Source: Williamsia sp. (lineage in GTDB: Bacteria; Bacteroidota; Bacteroidia; Chitinophagales; Chitinophagaceae). Taken from it: a stretch of 64,000 nt of DNA. Every line of letters begins with the position of its first letter. Position 1 is the first letter of the stretch. Where the stretch lies: the NCBI GenBank assembly GCA_015069695.1, contig JADCRZ010000004.1, positions 1-64,000 on the forward strand, written 5' to 3'. The notes under the pieces were generated by a model that had not been told where the DNA came from, did no database searches, and saw nothing but the letters and a program-made list of their open reading frames with translations. Of this stretch, positions 27,587 to 36,209 are shown piece by piece. The translations under genes were made by a program, and so were the position numbers.

Positions 27587-29862
27587 GTCAGTGAAGAAGG
27601 CTGGTCTTCTACCCGGCCTGCCCAGTTTTTGTTGGGTGTATTGCTGACATTTATTATGATCTCCCCTCCCTTCAGCAGGTCTTCGTGCCGCAGGTAATTC
27701 TTCGTGTAGGCGTGGCCGTTCCAGGAAATGGATTGGATGTAATTGGATAAAGAATCTTTTTTGTTTACCCGGATGATTAGTTTTTTACCGTTGGGGAGTG
27801 AGAGGGTCATGCGGGAAAAGAGCGGCGTGGTGAGGAGGTACTCGCCGCTGACCGGATCGGCGGGATACAGGCCGATGGCAGCAAACACGTACCAGGCGCT
27901 CATTTGCCCCGCATCGTCGTTGCCGCTGAGTCCGCCCGGTCCGTTGCTGTACTCATCCCGCAGGATGGCAGCAACCCTTTCCCCCGTTTTGTAGGGCGAA
28001 GCCGTGTAGTTGTACAGAAATGGTATATGATGGCCGGGTTCGTTGCCATGCCAGTACTCATTTTTCAGAAACAGGCTGTCCAGTGATTGCTCCAGCATGG
28101 CCCGGCCGCCCATCAGGCCGGCCAGTCCCCGTATGTCCTGCGGCACATAAAAGCTGTATTGCCGCGGTGTACCTTCGGTGATGAACGGCAGTTTTTTATC
28201 TGCCTGGAAAGGCTTGTAGAAGCTGCCATCACGCCATCTTCCATTCATCAGTCTGGCACTGCTGTCAAACACCTGGCGGTAATTCTGCGAACGTCCGAGC
28301 AGCTCATTGCAATCTGCCTGCTTGTTCAACTTGCGGGCCACCGTAGACAAGGCATAATCATCAAAAGCATATTCCAGCGTGCGTGAAACCTGTTCCCGCT
28401 TGTGAAAAGCTTCCCACACAGAATCTTCCAGCGGTATATATCCGTATTGCAGGTAGGTGCTGAGCGCCCTTCTCCCCTTTCCATTGAGGTAGTCCGGTCG
28501 GGGAGCTACCTGAAAAGCATTTTGCCGCATCAGGCGGTAAGCTGCTTCTACATCATAAGAACGGATGCCCCTGTTAAAGGCAGATGCAATAAAAGCACTT
28601 GCATGGTCGCCGATCATCGCAGCCGTGTAGCTGTTCCAGCAGGGAAATACAGGCAGCCAGCCACCCTGCTGGCCTTTTAAGATCAGCGAACGGACACAAT
28701 TGTTGATCAGATCCGGGTCCAGTATCTCAAGAAGCGGCAGCTGTGCCCGGTAAATATCCCACATAGAAAAATCATCGTAATAATTCCCGGCTGCCAGGTG
28801 TTCGTTCCGGTAATTTCCGGCAAAGCGCGGATAGCTTCCATCCACATCGCTCATCAGCCGGGGATGCTGCATGGCATGGTAAAGCGAAGTATAAAAAATT
28901 GTTTTATCCTGCTCCTGTTGGGTTTCTACCTGGATCTTTGCCAGCGCTTTGTTCCAGCTTGCCTGGGCTTGGCTGGCTATTTCATCAAAATCTGTTTCGC
29001 CTATTTCCGCTGCCAGGTTTTTCCGGGCTCCTTCCAGGCTGGTAAAGGACGTGCCGATGCGCAGGGTTGCGGTGGTTCCCCCTTCTACTTTCATCCCAAC
29101 AAAGCCGCCCCCATCGGGTGCATTTCGTACTGTGGCACTATCAAATAACCGGTTGTTGCTAAAAGTGCCGGATTTTAGAAAAGGCGTATCGAACCGGATC
29201 ACAAAATAGCCGCTAAAGCCTGCAGGTTCGCCGCTTCCCTGGTAGATCCGGTAAACCGGGTTGTACCCTGTAATTTCCCTTTTAGCCATGTCAATGTGCA
29301 CATATCCCTTGTTCTTGTCGCTGTTGGGAATGATGAGAAAATAAAGGCTGTCGCTCCGCGCTGCCTTGCACTGCAGCATGGCACAACGCAGGGTTGCTGT
29401 GATCCTTGTTTGGAGTCCGTATCTGGTAAGATAATTTTTGTAGAGATGGGGCCGGCTGATTTCTGTTGCATGATCATAGGGCGAAGCATAACGGGCCGGT
29501 TCCGTGACCAGGTTGCCGGTTAAGGGCATGATGGTTACAGAACCATAGTCCTGTGTACAGGAGCCGCTCAGCCAGTGGGATATCCGGTAGCCGGTTGTTA
29601 CATCGTCTTTGTAGTAATAGGGGGCCAGGCATTTTTTCTCTGTGGTCCGGGTTTGCGGTGTGGCCTGGATCATGCCAAATGGCCTGCCAACGGCCGGGAT
29701 CACGTTGGCCAGTTGTTCGGTGCCCTCGCCGTGTTTTTGTGCGCTGCGGGTGGTGCTGGCTGCGGTACCCATCAGGGGATTTACATAAGAAACCAGGTCT
29801 CCTGTTTGTGCCAGCACAGGAAGGGTGACCAGAAAAAATAAAAAAAGCAAACTTGTTTTCAT
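27574..29862 (-). CDS. GH92 family glycosidase (probable alpha-mannosidase)
   Basis: A 762-residue secreted Ca-dependent exo-mannosidase of the family that trims alpha-mannosides of N-glycans and yeast mannans. A signal peptide ends near VLAQTG. The N-terminal motif SYVNPLMGTAA and IPAVGRPFGMIQATPQT, the central YHAMQHPRLMSDVDG and YYDDFSMWDIYRAQLPL, and the late GNDDAGQMSAWYVFAAIGLYP are GH92 hallmarks. It stands alone rather than in a SusCD locus. Its last codons fall in a repeat remnant. Confidence 0.92.
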   Translation of the reverse strand: MKTSLLFLFFLVTLPVLAQTGDLVSYVNPLMGTAASTTRSAQKHGEGTEQLANVIPAVGRPFGMIQATPQTRTTEKKCLAPYYYKDDVTTGYRISHWLSGSCTQDYGSVTIMPLTGNLVTEPARYASPYDHATEISRPHLYKNYLTRYGLQTRITATLRCAMLQCKAARSDSLYFLIIPNSDKNKGYVHIDMAKREITGYNPVYRIYQGSGEPAGFSGYFVIRFDTPFLKSGTFSNNRLFDSATVRNAPDGGGFVGMKVEGGTTATLRIGTSFTSLEGARKNLAAEIGETDFDEIASQAQASWNKALAKIQVETQQEQDKTIFYTSLYHAMQHPRLMSDVDGSYPRFAGNYRNEHLAAGNYYDDFSMWDIYRAQLPLLEILDPDLINNCVRSLILKGQQGGWLPVFPCWNSYTAAMIGDHASAFIASAFNRGIRSYDVEAAYRLMRQNAFQVAPRPDYLNGKGRRALSTYLQYGYIPLEDSVWEAFHKREQVSRTLEYAFDDYALSTVARKLNKQADCNELLGRSQNYRQVFDSSARLMNGRWRDGSFYKPFQADKKLPFITEGTPRQYSFYVPQDIRGLAGLMGGRAMLEQSLDSLFLKNEYWHGNEPGHHIPFLYNYTASPYKTGERVAAILRDEYSNGPGGLSGNDDAGQMSAWYVFAAIGLYPADPVSGEYLLTTPLFSRMTLSLPNGKKLIIRVNKKDSLSNYIQSISWNGHAYTKNYLRHEDLLKGGEIIINVSNTPNKNWAGRVEDQPSSLTSEP

Positions 29863-29945
29863 AAAGAAGCGCTGCGTGGGCTATGAATGTAGGAATTACT
29901 CCCTTTTTCCGGGACAATTGGTCTGGTTTTTATTTTATGTATGGC

Positions 29946-30818
29946 ATGGAGAAGAGTGAACGGGAAGGCGTGAAAAGCCCTTTTCATGCGTACCTGATGG
30001 AGGCTATAGGGTTGGGTGGTTTTGTGATTGTAGCAGGAATTCTTCTGATCTTCCTGGAACACCCGTCCCTGCCTGTGATGCGAAGCAGCTTGTCGCAGCA
30101 CCTGGCACTCAGGCGATTGATACTGGGTATCGGGATGGGATCCTATATAACGGGGGCATCTTTTCTACTGAGCAAGCGCTCCGGGGGCCATATGAATCCT
30201 TCTGTAACCCTGGCCTTTCTGAGCCTGAAAAAGATGCAACCCGGCGTGGCTTTGTTGTATATTCTTGCACAGCTTACGGGTGCCGGCTGCGCGGCGCTGC
30301 TGCTCAGCAAGCTGGCGGGTGGACTGTTTTCACATCCGCTTGTTGATTACAACATGCACAAGCCCCGGCCTCCACATGGTGAGGCCACAGCTTTTGTGGC
30401 AGAAGCCATTATTTCTTTTATCACAATGTTTCTGGTACTGGCCACAACAAGTTCAAAGCGTTATAACAAGTACGGTCCTTTAGTAACAGGCAGCTGCGTT
30501 GCCCTGTTCATCACCGCAGAGCTTCCCTTTTCAGGCATGAGCATGAACCCCGCCCGTTCATTTGCGGCTGCACTGGCTGCCAACGATTGGCGGTATTTGT
30601 GGATTTATTGTACTGCGCCCGTCCTGTTTATGTTGCTGGCAGCAGAAGTATATGCGTGGTGGAAAGAAAAACGTTCGCTGATCTGGGGTGATAAAAAAAA
30701 GAAGGTGCCGGAAACGGACAAGGATTACCGGGAAATACCCACGTATCCGGTTAAGAAAGTTAGTCGAGCCATTGGTTATTTTTCCACCAGCGATAACCGA
30801 TTACGCCGGCGATCATGA
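29946..30818 (+). CDS. MIP-family (aquaporin) channel
   Basis: A polytopic channel of about 290 residues with two half-membrane loops: GGHMNPSVTLAF and GMSMNPARSFA. The second loop is the usual NPA, but the first is NPS instead of NPA. Six hydrophobic segments surround the loops. Likely passes water, glycerol or a small neutral solute. The frame opens at an ATG at 29883; the Met at 29946 (MEKSEREGVKSPFH) is preferred because the earlier residues resemble no aquaporin N-terminus. Its 3' end overlaps the opposing small membrane protein by 59 nt. Confidence 0.82.
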   Translation: MEKSEREGVKSPFHAYLMEAIGLGGFVIVAGILLIFLEHPSLPVMRSSLSQHLALRRLILGIGMGSYITGASFLLSKRSGGHMNPSVTLAFLSLKKMQPGVALLYILAQLTGAGCAALLLSKLAGGLFSHPLVDYNMHKPRPPHGEATAFVAEAIISFITMFLVLATTSSKRYNKYGPLVTGSCVALFITAELPFSGMSMNPARSFAAALAANDWRYLWIYCTAPVLFMLLAAEVYAWWKEKRSLIWGDKKKKVPETDKDYREIPTYPVKKVSRAIGYFSTSDNRLRRRS

Positions 30819-30972
30819 TCGGGGCGGCCGCCAGGTAGAGAATGCCGGTATTAAGGGCTTTGGCGGGCCGCTCTCCCAACTGCTGGGCTGTGCGTGTGCA
30901 GATAGAACATTGTGCATCCGCATGGATATAGCTAAAGAAAACCAGGACCAAGCCCGCAATGAGTCGCTTCAT
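30760..30972 (-). CDS. Small two-segment membrane protein
   Basis: A 70-residue protein with an N-terminal signal segment (LIAGLVLVFFSYIHADA), then CSICTRTAQQLGERPAKALNTG, and a C-terminal membrane helix followed by YRWWKNNQWLD. The CxxC pair after the signal site suggests metal or disulfide chemistry, but no function can be assigned. It has an ATG start and appropriate charge distribution. It converges with and overlaps the channel gene. Its compact design resembles conserved small proteins of Bacteroidota. Confidence 0.6.
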   Translation of the reverse strand: MKRLIAGLVLVFFSYIHADAQCSICTRTAQQLGERPAKALNTGILYLAAAPIMIAGVIGYRWWKNNQWLD

Positions 30973-31026
30973 AAAAAAAGCATTTACGCAAAGGTATAAC
31001 GAAAAAGGGTGGCAAATGTTCCGGTG

Positions 31027-31620
31027 TTAATTCTTCCTGAGCCCTTCTACCAGGATGGTGACCATGTTTTCTTCGAGCAGGTCGGCCGTGATTTTTTGGG
31101 TGCTGCGGTGCCATGACTCGATGCCGCTGACGGCATGCAGGATAATGAGCACGGCGGTGGAAGCGTTAATAGAATTGATCTCCTGCCGTTCTACCCCTTG
31201 CTCAATCAGGGCAGCAAACCGTTTGCGGTAATTGCGCCTCAGCTCCCTGTACTCAGATAAAAAAGGTTCGGCCAGGTGTTTCCACTCACGGTCGCTTACA
31301 TAAACATCTTCGTATTTATAGATCATCTTGCGGATATGGAAGCGCAGCAGTTCTTCCACTTTTTGGATGGCAGGTTGCTCGGCAGCTTCTACCTGTTCTA
31401 TGTTGGCGATAAATTCTTCCGCCACTTTCATGCAGATGTCTTTTAAGATCTGGGCCTTTGAATGGATATGGTTGTACAGGCTCGCAGCCTCTACGCCCAG
31501 GCGCTCGGCCAGGTCGCGCATAGAAGCAGCGTTAAACCCCTTTTTATAAAACAGCCGGGCTGCTTCCTCCAGGATGGTCTCTTTTTTTGTACTGTTTTCA
31601 CTGCTTTTTATCTTGGCCAT
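31027..31620 (-). CDS. TetR/AcrR-family transcriptional regulator
   Basis: A 197-residue regulator with the N-terminal HTH: ETILEEAARLFYKKGFNAASMRDLAERLGVEAAS followed by LYNHIHSKAQIL, the standard TetR pattern (in parts). The C-terminal ligand domain is helical with no assignable ligand. It is divergent from the PfkB kinase gene, so the 183-nt intergenic region is a plausible target. Autoregulation is likely for the family. Confidence 0.9.
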   Translation of the reverse strand: MAKIKSSENSTKKETILEEAARLFYKKGFNAASMRDLAERLGVEAASLYNHIHSKAQILKDICMKVAEEFIANIEQVEAAEQPAIQKVEELLRFHIRKMIYKYEDVYVSDREWKHLAEPFLSEYRELRRNYRKRFAALIEQGVERQEINSINASTAVLIILHAVSGIESWHRSTQKITADLLEENMVTILVEGLRKN

Positions 31621-31710
31621 ACCAGTTCAAATATAGCAAAAGGCCCCTACAGGGAAAAGCAATCCGGTGCAAAATTGCAGCCAGAAAACGGAGCGACATT
31701 AAAATTGCAG

Positions 31711-31718
31711 TAGGTTTG
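31711..31718 (+). promoter_or_regulatory. Candidate -7 element for the PfkB kinase gene
   Basis: TAGGTTTG is an exact TAnnTTTG match, 85 nt upstream of the start codon at 31804. No exact -33 TTTG lies 19 nt upstream. The implied leader contains small GC hairpins, including CCCCGAGGGGG near 31773. Confidence 0.35.
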
Positions 31719-31803
31719 CAGCTTTGGTGCCCTACCCTCTTAGGGCAATTATAAACAAAAAAAGAGATGATTCCCCGAGGGGGCCGGGATCAAACTACCT
31801 GCT

Positions 31804-32727
31804 ATGTCTTTAATTGTTGTTGGCTCGATGGCCTTTGATGCGATAGAAACACCTTTTGGAAAAAGCGACCGGATTATTGGCGGAGCAGCCACTTATATCG
31901 CCTGGAGCGCTTCCAACTTTACGAAACCTATTTATCAGATCTCCGTAGTTGGAGGCGATTTTCCGCAATCAGAACTGGATGCACTCACAGCCCGCGGCGT
32001 TCGCCTGGAAGGCGTTCAGATCAAGAAAGATGAAAAATCATTTTTCTGGAGCGGCAAATACCACCTCGACATGAACAGCCGCGATACGCTCGACACACAA
32101 CTCAATGTGCTGGCTGATTTCACGCCGGTTGTGCCAGACAGCTACCAGGATGCCGAATTCCTGATGCTGGGCAACCTGCTTCCCAGCGTGCAGCTCAGCG
32201 TGATCGAACAGATCAAACGCCGGCCCAAGCTGGTGGTGATGGATACCATGAATTTCTGGATGGACACCGCCATGGACGATCTGAAGAAAGTTTTGCAAAA
32301 AGTAGATGTGCTGCTTGTAAACGACAGCGAAGCCCGGCAGTTGAGCGGACAACACTCGCTTGTAAAAGCTGCCAAGGAAATTATAAAAATGGGACCGAAA
32401 TTCCTGATCATCAAAAAAGGAGAACACGGCGCCCTTTTATTCAATGGCAACGAGGTTTTCTTTGCGCCTGCCCTGCCGCTGGAAGATGTATTTGACCCCA
32501 CCGGTGCAGGTGATACGTTCGCGGGCGGCTTTATCGGACACATTGCCAAGACCCGCGACATCTCTTTTCAGAATATGAAAACGGCCATCATCGTAGGCTC
32601 TGCCATGGCCAGCTACTGCGTGGAAAAATTTGGCACAGGGCGGCTGGTAGAAATTACCAAACAAGACATCGACGAACGGATCAGGCAGTTTGTTGAGCTG
32701 GTAAATTTTGATATAACACTTACCTGA
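31804..32727 (+). CDS. PfkB-family sugar or nucleoside kinase
   Basis: A 307-residue ribokinase-fold kinase. Signature 2, DPTGAGDTFAGGFIG, is intact with the catalytic Asp in GAGD; the N-terminal region has IIGGAATYIAWSAS in place of the usual GG(A)..N motif. LLVNDSEARQLSG precedes the ATP site. Substrate (ribose, adenosine, another sugar or nucleoside) cannot be decided. It converges with the M1 peptidase gene, overlapping by 8 nt. Confidence 0.88.
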   Translation: MSLIVVGSMAFDAIETPFGKSDRIIGGAATYIAWSASNFTKPIYQISVVGGDFPQSELDALTARGVRLEGVQIKKDEKSFFWSGKYHLDMNSRDTLDTQLNVLADFTPVVPDSYQDAEFLMLGNLLPSVQLSVIEQIKRRPKLVVMDTMNFWMDTAMDDLKKVLQKVDVLLVNDSEARQLSGQHSLVKAAKEIIKMGPKFLIIKKGEHGALLFNGNEVFFAPALPLEDVFDPTGAGDTFAGGFIGHIAKTRDISFQNMKTAIIVGSAMASYCVEKFGTGRLVEITKQDIDERIRQFVELVNFDITLT

Positions 32728-34720
32728 TCTCCCTTTTATTATTATCCCGGTTGATATCGGCCAGCCTTTGGGTCGGGTCGATTTCAACCAGGGCCAGGTC
32801 GTCCAGTTTTTTGGGAAGCTCTACAATATAGGTAGGATGCGTCCATTTCCAGGCATCGTGTACCGTGCGGGTCGGGGCGCCGCTTTCCGCCGGTTTTTCT
32901 CCAAACATAAAGTACTGGGGAATATAGTGCAGTTCCTTGGAGCCGTCTTTATAAGTAACTTGCAGGTCGATGGGCATGGGCAGATCACCCCTGTTGAGCA
33001 AACGCACTTTTGTCTTTCCGCCTTCTTCCCAGATGCTGTCTACAGCGTATTCGATCAGCTTGGTTGTATTGACCCAGTATTCGCGGTACCAGTCGAGCTT
33101 CATGCCGCTCACCTTTTCCGCCACCTGGATAAAGTCGTTTACATTGGGGTGCTTGAAATGCCATTGCCGATAGTACTCGAGCAGAATTTTATCCCTTACC
33201 TGCGCCCCCGTTATATAGCCTAGCTGTTCCATAAAAACAGCTCCTTTTGAGTAAGCTGCCTGGGAGTACGCATAGTTGGTGTTGTAATGATCAGAATGCG
33301 TGGTCAGCGGTTCTTCGAGGCCACTTTTTGCCAGGTTGAAATAACCGTTGTAGGATGCTCCATGTGGTGTAACGCCGGCAACGGGACGGCGGCGCGGCGC
33401 TTCATCCTCATCGTCTGCCGCAGCAGCCTGGTTGGTTTTTTGCCGGTAATACTGCATCACGAGGGTAGATGCATAGGAGGTGAAGCCCTCGTCCATCCAG
33501 GGATACAGGCTTTCATTGGTTCCCATCATCATCTGGTACCAGCTGTGCATCCATTCATGAAAAGCCGTTCCCAGGCTGGCGCCGGAGATCAGCGTGGCCA
33601 TCGGGTATTCCATTCCGCCATCGCCTCCATGTACAAAGGAGTATTGTTTGTAGGGGTAGGGGCCAAACGTTTTTTCTATAAAAGGCAATACGATCACGGC
33701 TGCATCGGCGATCTGTGTCCAGGAAGCATCGTAGGCAGTTTGGTAGGTTTGAAAATCATTTTTGTAGCTTGCCTTCAAGCGGGCACCCATCGTGTCAAAT
33801 CTTTGCCGGAGTGTTTTTTCGCCGGCATCATAGATCACATGGATGGTCGTACCGTTGGGTGCTGTGCGTACAATGTGTTTGTACTCCGGGTCAGCGGCCC
33901 ACATAAAATCGTGTACATTGGGCGCCAGGAAATGCCAGGTCAGTTTGTCGCCAGCAGGCCGGGCAACCTGGCTGCCGGTGGTTTCATAGCCGTAACCGAT
34001 CTGCTGCGGGTTCTGGAGGTAGCCGGTGCCGCCCAGCAAATAATTTTTGTCGATGGTGATCTTTACATCATAATCGCCCCATACGCCATAAAACTCACGG
34101 GCTATATAGGGTGTAGGATGCCAGCCTTCATAATCATATTCACACATTTTGGGATACCACTGGCTCATAGAGTACCGCACGCCGGTACCGGGGTTGTCGC
34201 GCCCGCTGCGCCTGATCTGCAGCGGTACCTGGGCTTCAAAATCCATGTCGAAGGTTACGCTGGCATGGGGCAAGATGGGCTTGGTAAGATTTACCTGGAG
34301 AATGGTTTCCTTTACTTCAAAGGGCTGGGCGGTGCCGTTCATCTTTAGGGAAACGATCCGCTGGAACCCGATCTCATCCGGCTTGAGGTTGTAGATGCGG
34401 TCTCTTACCCTGGGATCCCAGTCGCGCTGTTCGTTGCCGCGGCGGTCTCTGCCCAGCACGATCTTGCCCAGCTCGCGGCTCCGGACATCCATCATGCTGT
34501 TGGGCTGAAAAGCATTGAAGTATAAATGGTAAAACGCTTTGTAAAGTGTATCGGGAGAATTGTTTGTGTATACCAGTTTTTGCTTGCCTGTTAAGCGGTT
34601 GGTCTGCACATTCATGTCTACATCCATCGTATAATTCACCTTTTGCTGCCAGCGGTCGGGCTGGGCAAACGCACAAATACCAGGTATCAGCAAGGACACC
34701 AAGAAAACAGTCAGCTTCAT
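32720..34720 (-). CDS. M1-family (gluzincin) aminopeptidase, secreted
   Basis: A 666-residue zinc metallopeptidase. A signal peptide ends near CAFAQ. The zinc site HEWMH (H388, E389, H392) is followed after 18 residues by the Glu of DEGF, exactly the HExxH-18-E spacing of M1 enzymes. The N-terminal domain has the M1 saddle pattern. No clear GxMEN exopeptidase motif is seen, but HGGDGGMEYPMATLI occupies its place with the motif GGMEY, a common variant. Likely degrades peptides in the periplasm or at the surface. Confidence 0.88.
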   Translation of the reverse strand: MKLTVFLVSLLIPGICAFAQPDRWQQKVNYTMDVDMNVQTNRLTGKQKLVYTNNSPDTLYKAFYHLYFNAFQPNSMMDVRSRELGKIVLGRDRRGNEQRDWDPRVRDRIYNLKPDEIGFQRIVSLKMNGTAQPFEVKETILQVNLTKPILPHASVTFDMDFEAQVPLQIRRSGRDNPGTGVRYSMSQWYPKMCEYDYEGWHPTPYIAREFYGVWGDYDVKITIDKNYLLGGTGYLQNPQQIGYGYETTGSQVARPAGDKLTWHFLAPNVHDFMWAADPEYKHIVRTAPNGTTIHVIYDAGEKTLRQRFDTMGARLKASYKNDFQTYQTAYDASWTQIADAAVIVLPFIEKTFGPYPYKQYSFVHGGDGGMEYPMATLISGASLGTAFHEWMHSWYQMMMGTNESLYPWMDEGFTSYASTLVMQYYRQKTNQAAAADDEDEAPRRRPVAGVTPHGASYNGYFNLAKSGLEEPLTTHSDHYNTNYAYSQAAYSKGAVFMEQLGYITGAQVRDKILLEYYRQWHFKHPNVNDFIQVAEKVSGMKLDWYREYWVNTTKLIEYAVDSIWEEGGKTKVRLLNRGDLPMPIDLQVTYKDGSKELHYIPQYFMFGEKPAESGAPTRTVHDAWKWTHPTYIVELPKKLDDLALVEIDPTQRLADINRDNNKREIR

Positions 34721-34811
34721 ATAGAACTAAATTGGATAGGAACGAAAATACAAAGAATCGCGATAGAGGGGCCTGCAAGGCTGATCTTTATCCCTCAACA
34801 GAAACACATCC

Positions 34812-35975
34812 TTATTTTTTAGGGAACAAATTGTTGATCACATCGTTGCGGACAATGGTTTTATCGGAAAAGATCACCAGTCTTTCCACCACATTGCGCA
34901 GCTCGCGGATATTACCCGTCCAGTTATGTGCCTTGAGCTCTTCCAGTGCATCGGGCTCAATCCCCTTTTTGGCAATGCCATAGTCGGTGCAGATGTCTTC
35001 CAGGAATTTATCGGTCAACAGGTCAATGTCATCCCTTCTTTCGTTGAGGGAAGGCACGTGTATCAGGATCACACTCAGGCGGTGGTAGAGGTCGAGCCTG
35101 AAATGCTTCATCTCTACTTCGTGCAGGAGGTCTTTGTTGGTAGCCGCGATCACGCGCACATCAACGTTGATATCTTTATCAGCTCCCACACGGGTGATCT
35201 TTCCTTCCTGCAGGGCGCGCAGCACCTTGGCCTGTGCGCTCAAGCTCATATCACCTACTTCATCCAGAAAAAGGGTTCCGCCGTTTGCCTGTTCAAATTT
35301 ACCGATGCGTTGTTTGAAGGCAGACGTAAATGATCCTTTTTCATGGCCAAACAGTTCGCTTTCTATCAGCTCGCTTGGGATGGCGGCGCAGTTGACTTCT
35401 ACCAGCTGGCTTTCGACCCGGCTGCTTTTTTCGTGAAGCCAGCGGGCAACCAGTTCCTTGCCTACCCCGTTTTCACCGGTGATCAGCACCCGGGCGTCTG
35501 TGGGCGCCACTTTTTCAATGCTTTCCTTGATGCGCCTGATGGCAGGCGATTCACCAATCATGTCCTGCACCTTGCTCACCCTTTTTTTCAGCACCTTGGC
35601 TTCTGTAACCAGGGAGTTTCTGTCGATGGCATTGCGGATGGTAATCAGCAGGCGGTTTAAATCAGGGGGTTTGGAAATATAGTCAAACGCGCCTTTCTTG
35701 ACGGCTTCTACCGCGGTTTCTATTGTGCCATGTCCTGAGATCATGATGATGGGCACATCGGCATTTGACTCCCTGGATTTTTCCAGGAAATCGATCCCAT
35801 CCATCTTGGGCATCTTGATGTCAGTCAATACAACATCATAGGTCTTTTCTTTAAACTTTCTCAATCCTTCTTCACCATCGATCGCTTCGTCAATCTTATA
35901 TCCTTCATAGGATAAGATTTCTCCCAGCGTTTTGCGGATTGATTTCTCGTCATCAATAATTAGAATGTTTGACAT
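34812..35975 (-). CDS. NtrC-type AAA+ response regulator lacking a DNA-binding domain
   Basis: A 387-residue protein: receiver domain with D52 (VVLTDIKMPKMDG) at 1-120; AAA+ sigma-54-activator domain from about 138 with Walker A GENGVGKE (167-174) and Walker B LFLDEVGD (235-242). The loop that normally reads GAFTGA and touches sigma-54 reads GSFTSA (214-219). The chain ends at NNLFPKK just after the AAA+ lid, so the Fis-type HTH of NtrC is missing. It must therefore act without its own DNA contact or through a partner. No kinase gene is adjacent. A good promoter candidate lies at 36058-36088. Confidence 0.9.
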   Translation of the reverse strand: MSNILIIDDEKSIRKTLGEILSYEGYKIDEAIDGEEGLRKFKEKTYDVVLTDIKMPKMDGIDFLEKSRESNADVPIIMISGHGTIETAVEAVKKGAFDYISKPPDLNRLLITIRNAIDRNSLVTEAKVLKKRVSKVQDMIGESPAIRRIKESIEKVAPTDARVLITGENGVGKELVARWLHEKSSRVESQLVEVNCAAIPSELIESELFGHEKGSFTSAFKQRIGKFEQANGGTLFLDEVGDMSLSAQAKVLRALQEGKITRVGADKDINVDVRVIAATNKDLLHEVEMKHFRLDLYHRLSVILIHVPSLNERRDDIDLLTDKFLEDICTDYGIAKKGIEPDALEELKAHNWTGNIRELRNVVERLVIFSDKTIVRNDVINNLFPKK

Positions 35976-36057
35976 ATTGCGCTCAGTTCTCCAGGGTACT
36001 TAATAGCTTCTCATGTAAGAATACAGCAGGTTGCTGTTTAGTTAACTTCCGAACAGC

Positions 36058-36088
36058 CAAAAGTACAACTAATAATAGAATTACACAA
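36058..36088 (-). promoter_or_regulatory. Candidate Bacteroidota promoter of the NtrC-type gene
   Basis: On the minus strand TTGT (36088-36085) is followed after 19 nt by TACTTTTG (36065-36058). The -7 part is an exact TAnnTTTG and the spacing is canonical; the -33 part is one base off TTTG. The predicted leader is about 75 nt. Confidence 0.5.
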
Positions 36089-36159
36089 TCTACGGAGGGA
36101 ATAGGTAAAATTACGCAGTGTGTGATCCGGCAACCAGACAGTACAATAACCACTTCTAT

Positions 36160-36200
36160 AACAGCCCTTGCATCCATAAGAAATGGATGCAAGGGCTGTT
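36160..36200. terminator. 18-bp perfect hairpin after the beta-helix gene
   Basis: AACAGCCCTTGCATCCAT pairs without mismatch with 36183-36200 around a 5-nt loop. It starts 9 nt past the stop of the minus-strand beta-helix gene. Neither strand has a T run next to it, so it may be a hairpin that stops transcription weakly or protects the 3' end of the mRNA. Confidence 0.55.
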
Positions 36201-36209
36201 GAATCTGCA

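Noticed and set aside
31768-31803. Small GC hairpin in the PfkB leader, considered as a riboswitch
   Set aside because: Too short and simple for a ligand-binding RNA; no known aptamer core was seen.
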